64,000 nucleotides of DNA from JAWVFM01 sp963823245 (GTDB lineage: Bacteria; Actinomycetota; Thermoleophilia; Solirubrobacterales; 70-9): the NCBI GenBank assembly GCA_963823245.1, contig CAWGKQ010000009.1, positions 1-64,000 of the forward strand, in the 5' to 3' direction. How positions within the stretch are numbered: position 1 is the stretch's first letter; every line of letters starts with the position of its first letter. Under the pieces are notes generated by a model. It worked only from the letters and a program-made list of their open reading frames with translations, was not told the origin of the DNA and searched no databases. Positions 53,196-61,542 of the stretch are shown here, one piece after another. Made by a program: the position numbers and the translations under genes.

Positions 53196-55317
53196 TCTGC
53201 CCGCCGGCGACGTGGTTGAGCGCGTCGGCGACCCTGACCACGTCGCCGGCCGTGCTGAAGTCGACCGCCAGCAGGTTTGGAAAAGCGTGACGGATGCGCT
53301 CGCAGAGCCTTGCGCGGTACAGCAGCGGTCGGAAGTTGTTCACCTTCTCTGCGACGCTCGGCCGGGGGGCAGGACCGTTCGTGATGAAGTTGTTGAGAAG
53401 GAAGATCGATCCTCGGCGGCCGCCGCGGTTGGGTGCGCAGCTCGCGCCGACCTTCGAGGGGTCGTCGAGCTGCGTGGAGTCGGCGAAGGTGTACGGGGTC
53501 TCCTGAACGATTCCCTCGTAGGCCGGGTGGTACCACGACGCCCCGCCGCCACCGTGTTTCTCGGCGAGGAGGACGAGGCGCTGGTTCGAGCTGACCATCT
53601 GGCCCAGGGTTGGCCATTTCGTGGTGGACCCCTTGTAGACGAAGGGCTCGAGGCCCGCCTGCCTGACCTCCGCCACGTAGTCCTTCGGCTTGACGTAGTC
53701 CTCGTTGACGATCACGAGCACCTGGGTGGGGTGGGTGACGAGGAAGTCACGCACCTCCGATAGCGCTTGTGAAAGTGGAAGGGCGCCTGTCTCGCAGAAC
53801 CGGTGACACAGGTAGATGCTCGCCGGCCCCCCGCCGCCCTCGAACTCGGGCAGGCGGTCACGGATGCGCAGCGCAGCGTCGACGAACTCACGGCCAAGCT
53901 CGTCGACGTACTGCTTTCGCTTCTCGTTGTCGAACCCGGTGAGCACGGTCTTCACGTGGCCGTCCGGTGTCTCGCGGCCGTAGTAGGTGTCCCAGAGGAG
54001 GGCCCGGATGCCGTCGTCGAGCTGCGACGGAATCGACTGCGCCTGATTGGCAAAGAGCCAGCCGGATTCGGTCGCCGCGGACATCGAGTTGTGGGTCGCC
54101 GGCAGGGCGACGTCGTCGAACGGCCGGCCGCAGAGCGCCTTGAAGCCGTTGCACGTACCCGCTACGTCCCCCTCGGCATTGAGGGCGCCTCCGGTGACGT
54201 AAGCGGTACCGGCGACGCCGATCGTGACCACGACGACCGCCGACGCGATCCCGGCCTCGATCAGGTGCCGCCGCTGCATCGGGCGCTCCTCGGGGTGGGC
54301 CGGAGTTATCAGGCGCAGGATCTCGGCGACGCCGATGTACACGATGTAGAGGCCGAGGAGCAGGAACGCCAGCTCGAGCACGAAGGCGTGGTCGGTGATG
54401 ACGACGATCCCGGCGACCACGAACGCGATCGCCCTCAGGGCTCGCGCCCAGGTCCGCTCTGGCGTGGTCTCGATCAGCGCCCAGGCGCGGCGCAGCGGCG
54501 CGGCGACCTCGACCGGGCGGATCAGCGACGCCGCCGCGGCCGCGATCACGGCTCCCGCCCCGGTGAAGATGAAGAGCGCGGTCCGCAGGTCGTCGAGGAA
54601 GGCGTCCCAAACGCCGCCGGCCGCCGCGCGGCTCGACGGCGGGACCTGGTGAAGCAGCGCGGCGCGCCCGACGTGGTAGGCGAGCAGCAGCACCACGCCC
54701 ACGGCCGCCGCGGCGATCCCACCGCGCACGATCGCCCGCCGCCGGTCCGGCGCGAGGGCGATCCCGCCGGCGCCGCAGACGATGCCGAGCACCAGGAGCA
54801 GCGGCGTAATGATCTCGAGCTTGTGCAGGCGCTCGACCACCTTGATGAAGCCCTGTCCGACCTCGATGTGGATCTTGATGCGCGGGATCCGGCCCCCGAT
54901 CACCGGGATCTGCTGTTTGGGCCCGACCTTCTTGAGCGCGTCGGTGAGCAGGGTGCCGACGTCGGCGAGAGCGAGGGTCGCGGTGTCCTGGTCCTGGTTG
55001 AAGAGCGCCGCATGGACGTCCGCGACCGCACCGCGGAAGAGGCTGCGGAACTGCGCGCTCTCGATGATCGTCCCGGCGACGGTGTGGATCACGGGCCGCA
55101 GGCCGATCAGGTCCTGCTGCGCCTTGAGGACAACGTCGTCGGTGATCGCGTCGGCGACCTTGTTCTCGACGGCCGTCTCCTGGAGCGCGGCGGTCGCCCG
55201 GTTGGCGAACTGGTCCGAGTCGAAGATCGCGCGATTCGCGTAGCCCGTGACCAGCGCGAGCGCGAGCGCGACCGCGGCCAGGGGCACGAGAATCGCAGCC
55301 GCCGCCTTCCTTGCCAC
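53191..55317 (-). CDS. Membrane protein with extracytoplasmic PI-PLC-like phosphodiesterase domain
   Basis: This 708-residue protein starts at GTG 55317. Its N-terminal half has about five or six membrane segments (AILVPLAAVALALALVTGYA; LLLVLGIVCGAGGIALA; FIFTGAGAVIAAAAASLI; VVAGIVVITDHAFVLELAFL; AGIASAVVVVTIGVAGTAYV). The C-terminal half resembles PLC-X-type TIM barrels: CGRPFDDVALPATHNSMS with the first catalytic His, LDDGIRALLWDTYYG, YLCHRFCETGALPL and QVLVIVNEDYVKP. It probably cleaves a phosphodiester in lipid or cell wall material outside the cell; the substrate is unknown. The frame is clean. Confidence 0.82.
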   Translation of the reverse strand: MARKAAAAILVPLAAVALALALVTGYANRAIFDSDQFANRATAALQETAVENKVADAITDDVVLKAQQDLIGLRPVIHTVAGTIIESAQFRSLFRGAVADVHAALFNQDQDTATLALADVGTLLTDALKKVGPKQQIPVIGGRIPRIKIHIEVGQGFIKVVERLHKLEIITPLLLVLGIVCGAGGIALAPDRRRAIVRGGIAAAAVGVVLLLAYHVGRAALLHQVPPSSRAAAGGVWDAFLDDLRTALFIFTGAGAVIAAAAASLIRPVEVAAPLRRAWALIETTPERTWARALRAIAFVVAGIVVITDHAFVLELAFLLLGLYIVYIGVAEILRLITPAHPEERPMQRRHLIEAGIASAVVVVTIGVAGTAYVTGGALNAEGDVAGTCNGFKALCGRPFDDVALPATHNSMSAATESGWLFANQAQSIPSQLDDGIRALLWDTYYGRETPDGHVKTVLTGFDNEKRKQYVDELGREFVDAALRIRDRLPEFEGGGGPASIYLCHRFCETGALPLSQALSEVRDFLVTHPTQVLVIVNEDYVKPKDYVAEVRQAGLEPFVYKGSTTKWPTLGQMVSSNQRLVLLAEKHGGGGASWYHPAYEGIVQETPYTFADSTQLDDPSKVGASCAPNRGGRRGSIFLLNNFITNGPAPRPSVAEKVNNFRPLLYRARLCERIRHAFPNLLAVDFSTAGDVVRVADALNHVAGGQN

Positions 55318-55356
55318 GGGGCGATTCTGCCAAGGCTGGTGGGGCGCGCTCGATAT

Positions 55357-56313
55357 ATGCTGGCGCCGGGTGGCTGTATTGCGCAGAGCTCTGGTGGCGG
55401 GCGCTGGGAGCCCACGGACCACATGCGCATCGCGAGCACCTCGAAGGCGTTCAACGGCGCCACGGCCCTGGCGCTCGTCCGCCGCCACAAGCTTCATCTC
55501 AAGGACACGGTCGGCGAGCTCCTGCCGTCCCTGCCCAAGGCCTGGCACAAGGTGACCCTCGCCGAGGCGCTCCAGCACACCAGCGGGCTGCCGAACTACA
55601 CGACTAGGCGCTTCCAGCGCTACCTGGGCCGTCACCTTCACAAGCGGTTCCACCCGCGCGAGATCCTCAGCTTCGTCAGGCACAGGGGCCTCGAGTTCAA
55701 GCCGGGCACCGGCTACGAGTACTCGAACACGGACAACATCGTCATCGGGCTCATGATCAAGGCGGCGAGGCACGGCTCGTACGTCCACGCCCTCAAGCGA
55801 CTGGTCCTGCATCCGCTCAAGCTGGGCGGCACCTCGCTTCCCGTGGGCTCGGAGCTGCGCCGTCCCTACGTGCACGGCTACGACTTCGCCGCGGGCTCGC
55901 GGGAGGATGTGACGCACGCGACCACCATGTCCTGGGTCTGGGCCGCGGGCGGCATGGTGTCCACGCCGCAGGAGCTCGACCGGTTCATGCGCGCCTACGT
56001 CGGCGGGCGCTTCGCCGGCGGCAAGGTGCGGCGCCGCCAGCTCACGTTCGTCAAGGGCGGAAGCGAGCCGCCGGGCCCCGGCCGGATGGGCGCGGGTCTC
56101 GCGATCTTCCGCTACCGCACCCGGTGCGGCACGGTCTACGGCCACACCGGCAACTTCCCGGGCTACACCCAGTTCGCCGTCGCCACGCGTGACGGCCGCA
56201 ATTCGGCGACCCTCTCGCTGAACACCCAGCTGAGCACGACGACGGGCTCCCCCCAGGCGTACAAGGCTTTCCATCGCGCCACCCGGGTCCTGGCGTGCGC
56301 AGCACTCCGCTGA
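55357..56313 (+). CDS. Serine hydrolase, beta-lactamase class C/D-Ala-D-Ala peptidase type, N-terminally short
   Basis: This penicillin-recognising hydrolase has about 318 residues. The SxxK nucleophile is in RIASTSKAFNGATAL, the second motif YSN is in GYEYSNTDNI and the third is YGHTGNFPGY. The active Ser falls at about residue 29. Family members normally have 60-100 residues before it, including a signal peptide and the first two strands, and none are found here in any frame. The gene may be truncated or have a damaged 5' end. It starts at ATG 55357, 40 bases from the divergent PLC-like gene, and ends overlapping a broken membrane gene. Confidence 0.8.
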   Translation: MLAPGGCIAQSSGGGRWEPTDHMRIASTSKAFNGATALALVRRHKLHLKDTVGELLPSLPKAWHKVTLAEALQHTSGLPNYTTRRFQRYLGRHLHKRFHPREILSFVRHRGLEFKPGTGYEYSNTDNIVIGLMIKAARHGSYVHALKRLVLHPLKLGGTSLPVGSELRRPYVHGYDFAAGSREDVTHATTMSWVWAAGGMVSTPQELDRFMRAYVGGRFAGGKVRRRQLTFVKGGSEPPGPGRMGAGLAIFRYRTRCGTVYGHTGNFPGYTQFAVATRDGRNSATLSLNTQLSTTTGSPQAYKAFHRATRVLACAALR

Positions 56314-57056
56314 GCGACCACCTCAGCATTCGCCGCGTCCTCGCCGACGCGTGGCGCGTCAACCGGACGCGGTTCGCGTTCCTTTTTCTCGCGGCGCTCG
56401 TCGTCTTCGTCCCCGTCGGGTTCGTCGAGGCGATCCAGCTCCACGAGGTGCAGACCGGCGACATCGACGTCGTCGAGGTTGATCGCGGTCGTCCTGGTGG
56501 CGGCACTCTTCACCGCGATCACGCTCGTCGGCGAGGTTCTCTACAGCGGCATCGTCGCCGCCATCGTCAAGGCGGACCGTGGGCAGGGCAGCCATCCGCT
56601 GGGCGAGACTCGTTCGCTCGCTTCCCTACGGCCGGCTCGTCGCCGCGGACCTCCTGTTCGTCGTCGTCGTGGCGCTCGGCTTCGTCGCCCTGATCGTCCC
56701 CGGCGTGGTCTTCCTCGCCTGGTTCTGCCTCGCCGCCGCCGGTGATCGAGGTGGAGCGAGTGTCGGTGCGCCGGGCCTTCCGGCGCAGCCGCGAACTCGT
56801 GCGGCGCGACTTCTGGCGGGCGCTCGCGATCGTGGTCGTCGGTCACGGTCGTGAGCGAGCTCGTCTCGAGCCGGCATCTCGGACCTCGTGGCGACCGAGC
56901 TCGGCCACTCGCTTCGTCGATCGCTGGATCGAGTCGACGCTCTCGGGCATGATCACGGCGCCCCTGTTCGCGTTCCCGATCGTCGTCCTCTACTTCGAGC
57001 TCGTGGCGCTGGGAGAGCCGGCGGCCACGAGCTCCGGCACGGTCACGAACCCGTAG
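56295..57056 (+). pseudogene. Multi-helix membrane protein gene, heavily frameshifted
   Basis: Hydrophobic and helical pieces of one membrane protein appear in order but in changing frames: FAFLFLAALVVFVPVGFVEA, IAVVLVAALFTAITLVGEVL, LVAADLLFVVVVALGFVALI, VERVSVRRAFRRSRELVRRD, SDLVATELGHSL, STLSGMITAPLFAFPIVVLY. At least five or six shifts fall within 760 bases (near 56483, 56578, 56740, 56840, 56868, 56912). The layout resembles the glycerophosphoryl-diester-phosphodiesterase membrane domain (YciC-like) proteins. The shift density is far above the rest of the window, so real decay is possible. It overlaps the convergent deacetylase end by 67 bases. Confidence 0.6.
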
Positions 57057-57742
57057 CCCTCGGCGCAGCCGCGCTCGAGGATCGCCTGCGTGGCGGCCAG
57101 CGTCTTCGAGCGGTCCGCCCCGACCCCGCGGTCGGAGCCGTCGTGCAGAAGCACGATGTCGCCGCCTCGCGCCCGCCGGCCGCGGCGCCCGATCGCGCGC
57201 GCGGTCGTGGTGCGGCGCCAGTCGTAGCAGGTGACGGACCACATCACGGGCGCGTAGCCCTCCGCGGCGAGGGTGCGGAGGGTCCCGGGGCGACGGCGGC
57301 CGTAGGGCGGCCTCATGATCGCCCGCCCATCGATTTCGGCGAAGCTCGCACCGGCCGCCTCGACGGCCTCCCTCGTGCGGTCGAGCTCGAGGCGAAGCGT
57401 CGAGTCCGAGGTGGTCGGCAGAGAGGGATGGGCCCAGGTGTGGTTGCCGAGCGCGTGTCCGCGCTCGGCGATCTCGCTCACGAGGCCGGGCTCGGCCGCC
57501 GCGAACCTGCCGATGACGAAGAAGGTCGCGCGAGCCTCGTGGCGGTCGAGGATCTCGAGCAGCTGCTCCGTCGCCGCCGGGTTCGGCCCGTCGTCGAAGG
57601 TGAGCGCGATCCGCCGCTCGGCGCCGGGGACGCGGCAGATCGTGGCGCCGTAGAGCTGCGAGGTGGGGGAGGCCGCGTGGTAGCAGGCGAGGCCCACGGC
57701 GCCCGCGCCGGCGCCCAGGGCGGCCAGCCCGGTGGTGCTCAC
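56990..57742 (-). CDS. Polysaccharide deacetylase (NodB domain)
   Basis: This 250-residue carbohydrate esterase family 4-like protein has an N-terminal hydrophobic anchor (LAALGAGAGAVGLACYHAA). The NodB motifs are TFDDGPNP (metal Asp), GNHTWAHPSL (H-x3-H), MRPPYGRRRPG and DIVLLHDGSD. It probably removes acetyl groups from peptidoglycan or another cell-surface glycan. The GTG at 57742 overlaps the stop of the upstream membrane gene (GTGA), so they form an operon. Confidence 0.92.
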   Translation of the reverse strand: MSTTGLAALGAGAGAVGLACYHAASPTSQLYGATICRVPGAERRIALTFDDGPNPAATEQLLEILDRHEARATFFVIGRFAAAEPGLVSEIAERGHALGNHTWAHPSLPTTSDSTLRLELDRTREAVEAAGASFAEIDGRAIMRPPYGRRRPGTLRTLAAEGYAPVMWSVTCYDWRRTTTARAIGRRGRRARGGDIVLLHDGSDRGVGADRSKTLAATQAILERGCAEGYGFVTVPELVAAGSPSATSSK

Positions 57743-58482
57743 GGCTGCGGCGGTGTGCTCGGCGCGCCGCCGATCATGTCCTGGAAACGCTGATAGCGGG
57801 CGCGGCCCCGCTCGTAGCGCTCGTGCGCCTTCACCGCCTTGGCGCTCCCCTCCGGATAGCGGCGCTGCGCCCACCACGAGCCGGGCTTGGCCAGGCGGAT
57901 CGCGCCGACGAGCGAGATGAACGGCACGAACATTCCGACTACCGCAAACAGGTACTTGCCCTTGAGCGCGCAGAGCACTGCCAGGACGAGCACGAGCACC
58001 AGGACGAGGAGGACGGTGAGCAGCGACCCGGTCTCCGCCTTGTTGACCGGCACCGCACCCAGCACGATCAGGCTGCCGAGCAGCGCGGCGATCACCACGG
58101 CGTCCACGGACTTGCGCCCCTCCTCGGCCCAATACACGTCGTCCAGGTGGACCCAGAGCGCGTACTCGTCGAGCGTCAGCCCGGCGCCGATGCCGAACCC
58201 AACCGCCAGGATCTCGAGCCACGGGCTGTGCGGATGGAGCGCGAACTCGACGAAGCCGGTGGCCATCATGATCACGATCCCGAACACGAGGTGATGCACG
58301 TGGAGATCGCCGGTGCTGACGCTCCCGGGCCACCAGGGGACCTTCGGGCTTCGCATCAGACGGGCGCTCGTGCGGATGAACGCGAACGCTCCCAGCATCC
58401 CGGCGAGCACAAGGATCGCGGAGAGCTGCCGATGGTTGTTCGGCGTCAGGTTGATCCTGAGCGTCAGGTCAGCGAGCGGCAC
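57739..58482 (-). CDS. Conserved integral membrane protein, unknown function
   Basis: This 247-residue protein has about six helices. His-rich and acidic residues cluster between helices 2 and 4 (GDLHVHHLVFGI; LDEYALWVHLDDVYWAEEGR), which could bind metal. The C-terminal tail is basic and cytoplasmic (RRYPEGSAKAVKAHERYERG). I do not recognise a named family, although such proteins occur in many actinobacteria. It is co-transcribed with the deacetylase; the start is ATG 58482. Confidence 0.78.
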   Translation of the reverse strand: MPLADLTLRINLTPNNHRQLSAILVLAGMLGAFAFIRTSARLMRSPKVPWWPGSVSTGDLHVHHLVFGIVIMMATGFVEFALHPHSPWLEILAVGFGIGAGLTLDEYALWVHLDDVYWAEEGRKSVDAVVIAALLGSLIVLGAVPVNKAETGSLLTVLLVLVLVLVLAVLCALKGKYLFAVVGMFVPFISLVGAIRLAKPGSWWAQRRYPEGSAKAVKAHERYERGRARYQRFQDMIGGAPSTPPQP

Positions 58483-58611
58483 GACGCCGCGATCGTATCC
58501 AGGCCGGTTCGCCGACCCCTCGAAAACCCCCTGCTACTCTCGCCGTCCGATCGGCGGGGCATGGTTCCCCGCCGTTGATTTGAGCGGAACGGCTCGTCCG
58601 GGAGGCACCAG

Positions 58612-60909
58612 ATGCGCCTCATCATCACGGAGAAGAACAACTCGGCGAAGAAGATCGCCGAGATCCTGAGCGGCGGTTCGGCGAAGGCCGACGCCACGTA
58701 CAAGGTGCCGTTTTACGCCTGGTCGGACGCCGACGGCGATCAGATGACCGTGGGCCTCAAGGGCCATGTGATGGGAGTGGCGTTCCCCGACGGCTACTCG
58801 AACTGGCAGGAGACGGACCTTCACGACCTGATCGACGCCGAGCTCGTCCCCGAGCCCACCGACAAGAACGTCGTCAAGGCGGTCCGCAAGCTCGCCAAGG
58901 ACGCGAGCGAGGTCGTGATCGCCACCGACTACGACCGCGAGGGCGAGCTGATCGGCCTGGAGGCGCTGGCGCAGGTGCTCGAGGCAAACCCCGGCGTCGC
59001 GGGCGAGGCGCTCGAGGCCCGTCCGCCGATCAAGCGCGCCCGCTACTCGGCGCTCACCAAGGACGAGATCGAGCGCGCGTTCGGGGAGCTCGACGAGCTC
59101 TCCTACGACCTGGCCTACGCCGGCGCCGCGCGCCAGGACATCGACCTGATCTGGGGCGCCACGCTCACGCGTGCGGTCTCGCTGGCGACCCGGCGCTTCG
59201 GCTCCAACTTCCTCTCGGTCGGCCGCGTCCAAAGCCCCACGCTGGCGCTGGTCGTCGAGCGCGAGCTCGAGCGCCGCGCCCACGTGCCAAAGCCCTACTG
59301 GGAGCTCTTCGCTCGCTTCGCGCATCCCGACGGCGCGTTCGAGGCCCACCACGCGACCGACAAGTTCTGGGACAAGCAGGAGGCGGAGCAGGCGCTGGCC
59401 GGCACGAAGAGCCCCGGCGTGGTCGCCGAGGTGAGCTCGCGGCGCAACTCACGCAAGCCGCCGACGCCGCTCAACACCACGGCATTCACAACCGACGCCT
59501 CGAGCCGCCTCGGGATTACCCCCGCGGCGGCGATGCGCATCGCCGAGGACCTCTACATGGACGGGTTCATCTCCTATCCGCGGACCGACAACACCGTCTA
59601 TCCGAGCTCGCTCAATACACGCGAGCTCGTCTCGTCACTGGTCCGGATAGCCGACTTCAACGCCGCTGCACCGCTACTCGAGGGTGAGCTCACCCCGACT
59701 CGCGGCCGCAAGGAGACCACCGACCACCCGCCGATCTACCCCACCCAGGCCGTCTACCCGAACGCCTTGGACGGCTCCAAGCGCCGCGTCTACGAGCTCG
59801 TCGTCCGCCGCTTCCTCGCCACGTTCTCGGAGCCGATGATCACGGAGTCGACGCGCGCCGACATCGACGCCGGGTCAGAGCGCTACTTCGTGCGGGGATC
59901 GGTCGTGGTCGATCCGGGCTACGCCGCCATCTACACCTACGCGCGCTCCTCCGACGAGGAGATCCCGAAGCTCGAGTCCGGCCAGGAGCTCCCGCTCGAC
60001 GGCGACCCGTGGATGGTCGACAAGGAGACCCAGCCCCCATCCCGCATCAGCCAGGGCAAGCTTGTCGAGCTGATGGAGGAGCGGGGCCTCGGGACCAAGG
60101 CGACCCGCGCCGACATCATCCAGAAGCTCTACGACCGCGGCTACGTGTTCTCCAACCCGCCGGAGCCGTCGGAGACCGGGATCGCGATGTACAAGGCCTT
60201 CAACCGCTTCGTGCCGCGCATGGCGACGCCGGAGATGACCGCCGAGCTCGAACAGGACATGGACGAGATCGCAGCCGGCAAGACCTCGAAGGACGAGGTG
60301 CTGAAGGTGAGCCGCGAGATGCTCCACTCGACGACGGCCGCGCTCGAGGACAAGCGCGAGGACCTTGCCAAGGAGATCTGGGCCGGGATGGACGAGGACA
60401 AGTTCCTCGGCCCGTGCAAGGTCTGCGAGGAGGCTGGGCGCAAGCGCGAGGACGGCTCGCCCAACCGCCTCCGCGTGATCGAGCTCAAGGGCGGCAAGCG
60501 GATGTACGGCTGTGAGGGGTGGAAGCGCGACGACCCCGACTCGCCTGACTCCTGCTCGGTCTCCGGCCCGCTTCCCGGCCGCGGCTATGAGCTCTGGCGC
60601 CTCGAGGAGCGCTGCTCCATCTGCGGCGAGATGCCGCGGCTCACGGTCAAGGGCTTTCGCGGCCGGCCCTGGAAGCTGTGTCTCAACGACGACTGCCCGT
60701 CGATGGTGGAGATGAGGCAGAAGCGCGAGGAGCGCCAGAAGGCCCGGGAGGCGAAGGAGGCCGCGAAGGCGAACGGTGCTTCGGCGGACGAGGCCGATGC
60801 CGGCAAGCCCGCGCGCGCGTCGGGCAACGGCCGTCGCGCGAGACGTAAGAAGCCCTCGCCAGGGACCGCTCGCACGAAGCGCGCCGGCTCGGGCACCCGC
60901 AAGTCGTAG
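58612..60909 (+). CDS. topA: DNA topoisomerase I, archaeal-type
   Basis: This type IA topoisomerase of 765 residues relaxes negative supercoils. The N-terminus is RLIITEKNNSAKKIAEIL, then VGLKGHVMGVAFPDGYSNW and ATDYDREGELIG. Bacterial TopA instead has an IVESPAKAKTI-type start and a DPDREGEAIA motif. The active Tyr is in GFISYPRTDNTVYP and GRVQSPTL is present. C-terminal zinc elements (CKVCEEAG; RCSICGEMPRL; LCLNDDCPSM) precede a Lys/Arg/Ala-rich tail as in actinobacterial TopA. GGGAGG lies 6 bases before ATG 58612. It heads topA-tmk-holB. Confidence 0.93.
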   Translation: MRLIITEKNNSAKKIAEILSGGSAKADATYKVPFYAWSDADGDQMTVGLKGHVMGVAFPDGYSNWQETDLHDLIDAELVPEPTDKNVVKAVRKLAKDASEVVIATDYDREGELIGLEALAQVLEANPGVAGEALEARPPIKRARYSALTKDEIERAFGELDELSYDLAYAGAARQDIDLIWGATLTRAVSLATRRFGSNFLSVGRVQSPTLALVVERELERRAHVPKPYWELFARFAHPDGAFEAHHATDKFWDKQEAEQALAGTKSPGVVAEVSSRRNSRKPPTPLNTTAFTTDASSRLGITPAAAMRIAEDLYMDGFISYPRTDNTVYPSSLNTRELVSSLVRIADFNAAAPLLEGELTPTRGRKETTDHPPIYPTQAVYPNALDGSKRRVYELVVRRFLATFSEPMITESTRADIDAGSERYFVRGSVVVDPGYAAIYTYARSSDEEIPKLESGQELPLDGDPWMVDKETQPPSRISQGKLVELMEERGLGTKATRADIIQKLYDRGYVFSNPPEPSETGIAMYKAFNRFVPRMATPEMTAELEQDMDEIAAGKTSKDEVLKVSREMLHSTTAALEDKREDLAKEIWAGMDEDKFLGPCKVCEEAGRKREDGSPNRLRVIELKGGKRMYGCEGWKRDDPDSPDSCSVSGPLPGRGYELWRLEERCSICGEMPRLTVKGFRGRPWKLCLNDDCPSMVEMRQKREERQKAREAKEAAKANGASADEADAGKPARASGNGRRARRKKPSPGTARTKRAGSGTRKS

Positions 60910-60915
60910 GCCGCC

Positions 60916-61542
60916 GTGTTCGTCACCCTCGAGGGGATCGACCGCTCGGGCAAGACCACCCAGGCGGCGCGCGTGGCCGCGGCGCTGGGGCCCGACGCGT
61001 TGCTGCTTCGCGAGCCGGGCGGGACCGCGGCCGGGGAGCGGATGCGCGCGCTGCTCAAGGACCCCGGCGTGGAGCTCGACCCCCGCGCCGAGGTGCTGCT
61101 CTTCTGCGCTGCGCGCGCGGAGCTCTGCCGGCGGGTCATCATCCCGGCGCTCGCCGAGGGTCGCGACGTGGTGTGCGATCGGTTCATCGACTCCACGGTC
61201 GCCTACCAGGGAGCGGCGCGCGGCCTGGGGGCCGACCTCGTCGAGCGCCTCAACGAGGTGGCGATCGCGGAGGCCGTCCCCGATCTTACGCTGCTGCTTC
61301 GGATCGACCCCGCCGACGCCTCCGATCGCGGCCAGCAGCGCCTTGCCGCGGGGGCGGCGGACGGCGCCGACCGGTTCGAGTCGGCGGGAATCGAGCTTCA
61401 GCAGCAGGTCGCCGAGGCCTACGACGAGCTCGCCGCCCGGCACCCGGAGCGAATCGTCACGATCGACGCCACCGGAAGCGTCGACGAGGTCTCCGAGAGA
61501 CTGATGGCGGTGCTCGCGGAGCGCGGCCGAACTCCCGCATGA
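60916..61542 (+). CDS. tmk: Thymidylate kinase
   Basis: This enzyme phosphorylates dTMP to dTDP. At 208 residues it shows the P-loop FVTLEGIDRSGKTTQA, the DR[FYH] motif CDRFIDSTVAYQG and LREPGGTAAGERMR. The GTG at 60916 lies 6 bases after the topA stop. The end overlaps holB by 4 bases (ATGA). The supply of dTTP sits well beside a replication gene. Confidence 0.96.
   Translation: MFVTLEGIDRSGKTTQAARVAAALGPDALLLREPGGTAAGERMRALLKDPGVELDPRAEVLLFCAARAELCRRVIIPALAEGRDVVCDRFIDSTVAYQGAARGLGADLVERLNEVAIAEAVPDLTLLLRIDPADASDRGQQRLAAGAADGADRFESAGIELQQQVAEAYDELAARHPERIVTIDATGSVDEVSERLMAVLAERGRTPA

Noticed and set aside
53803..55356. Extension of the serine hydrolase frame by about 500 codons upstream
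   Set aside because: The extension lies antisense to the PLC-like gene and reads as charged low-complexity sequence.
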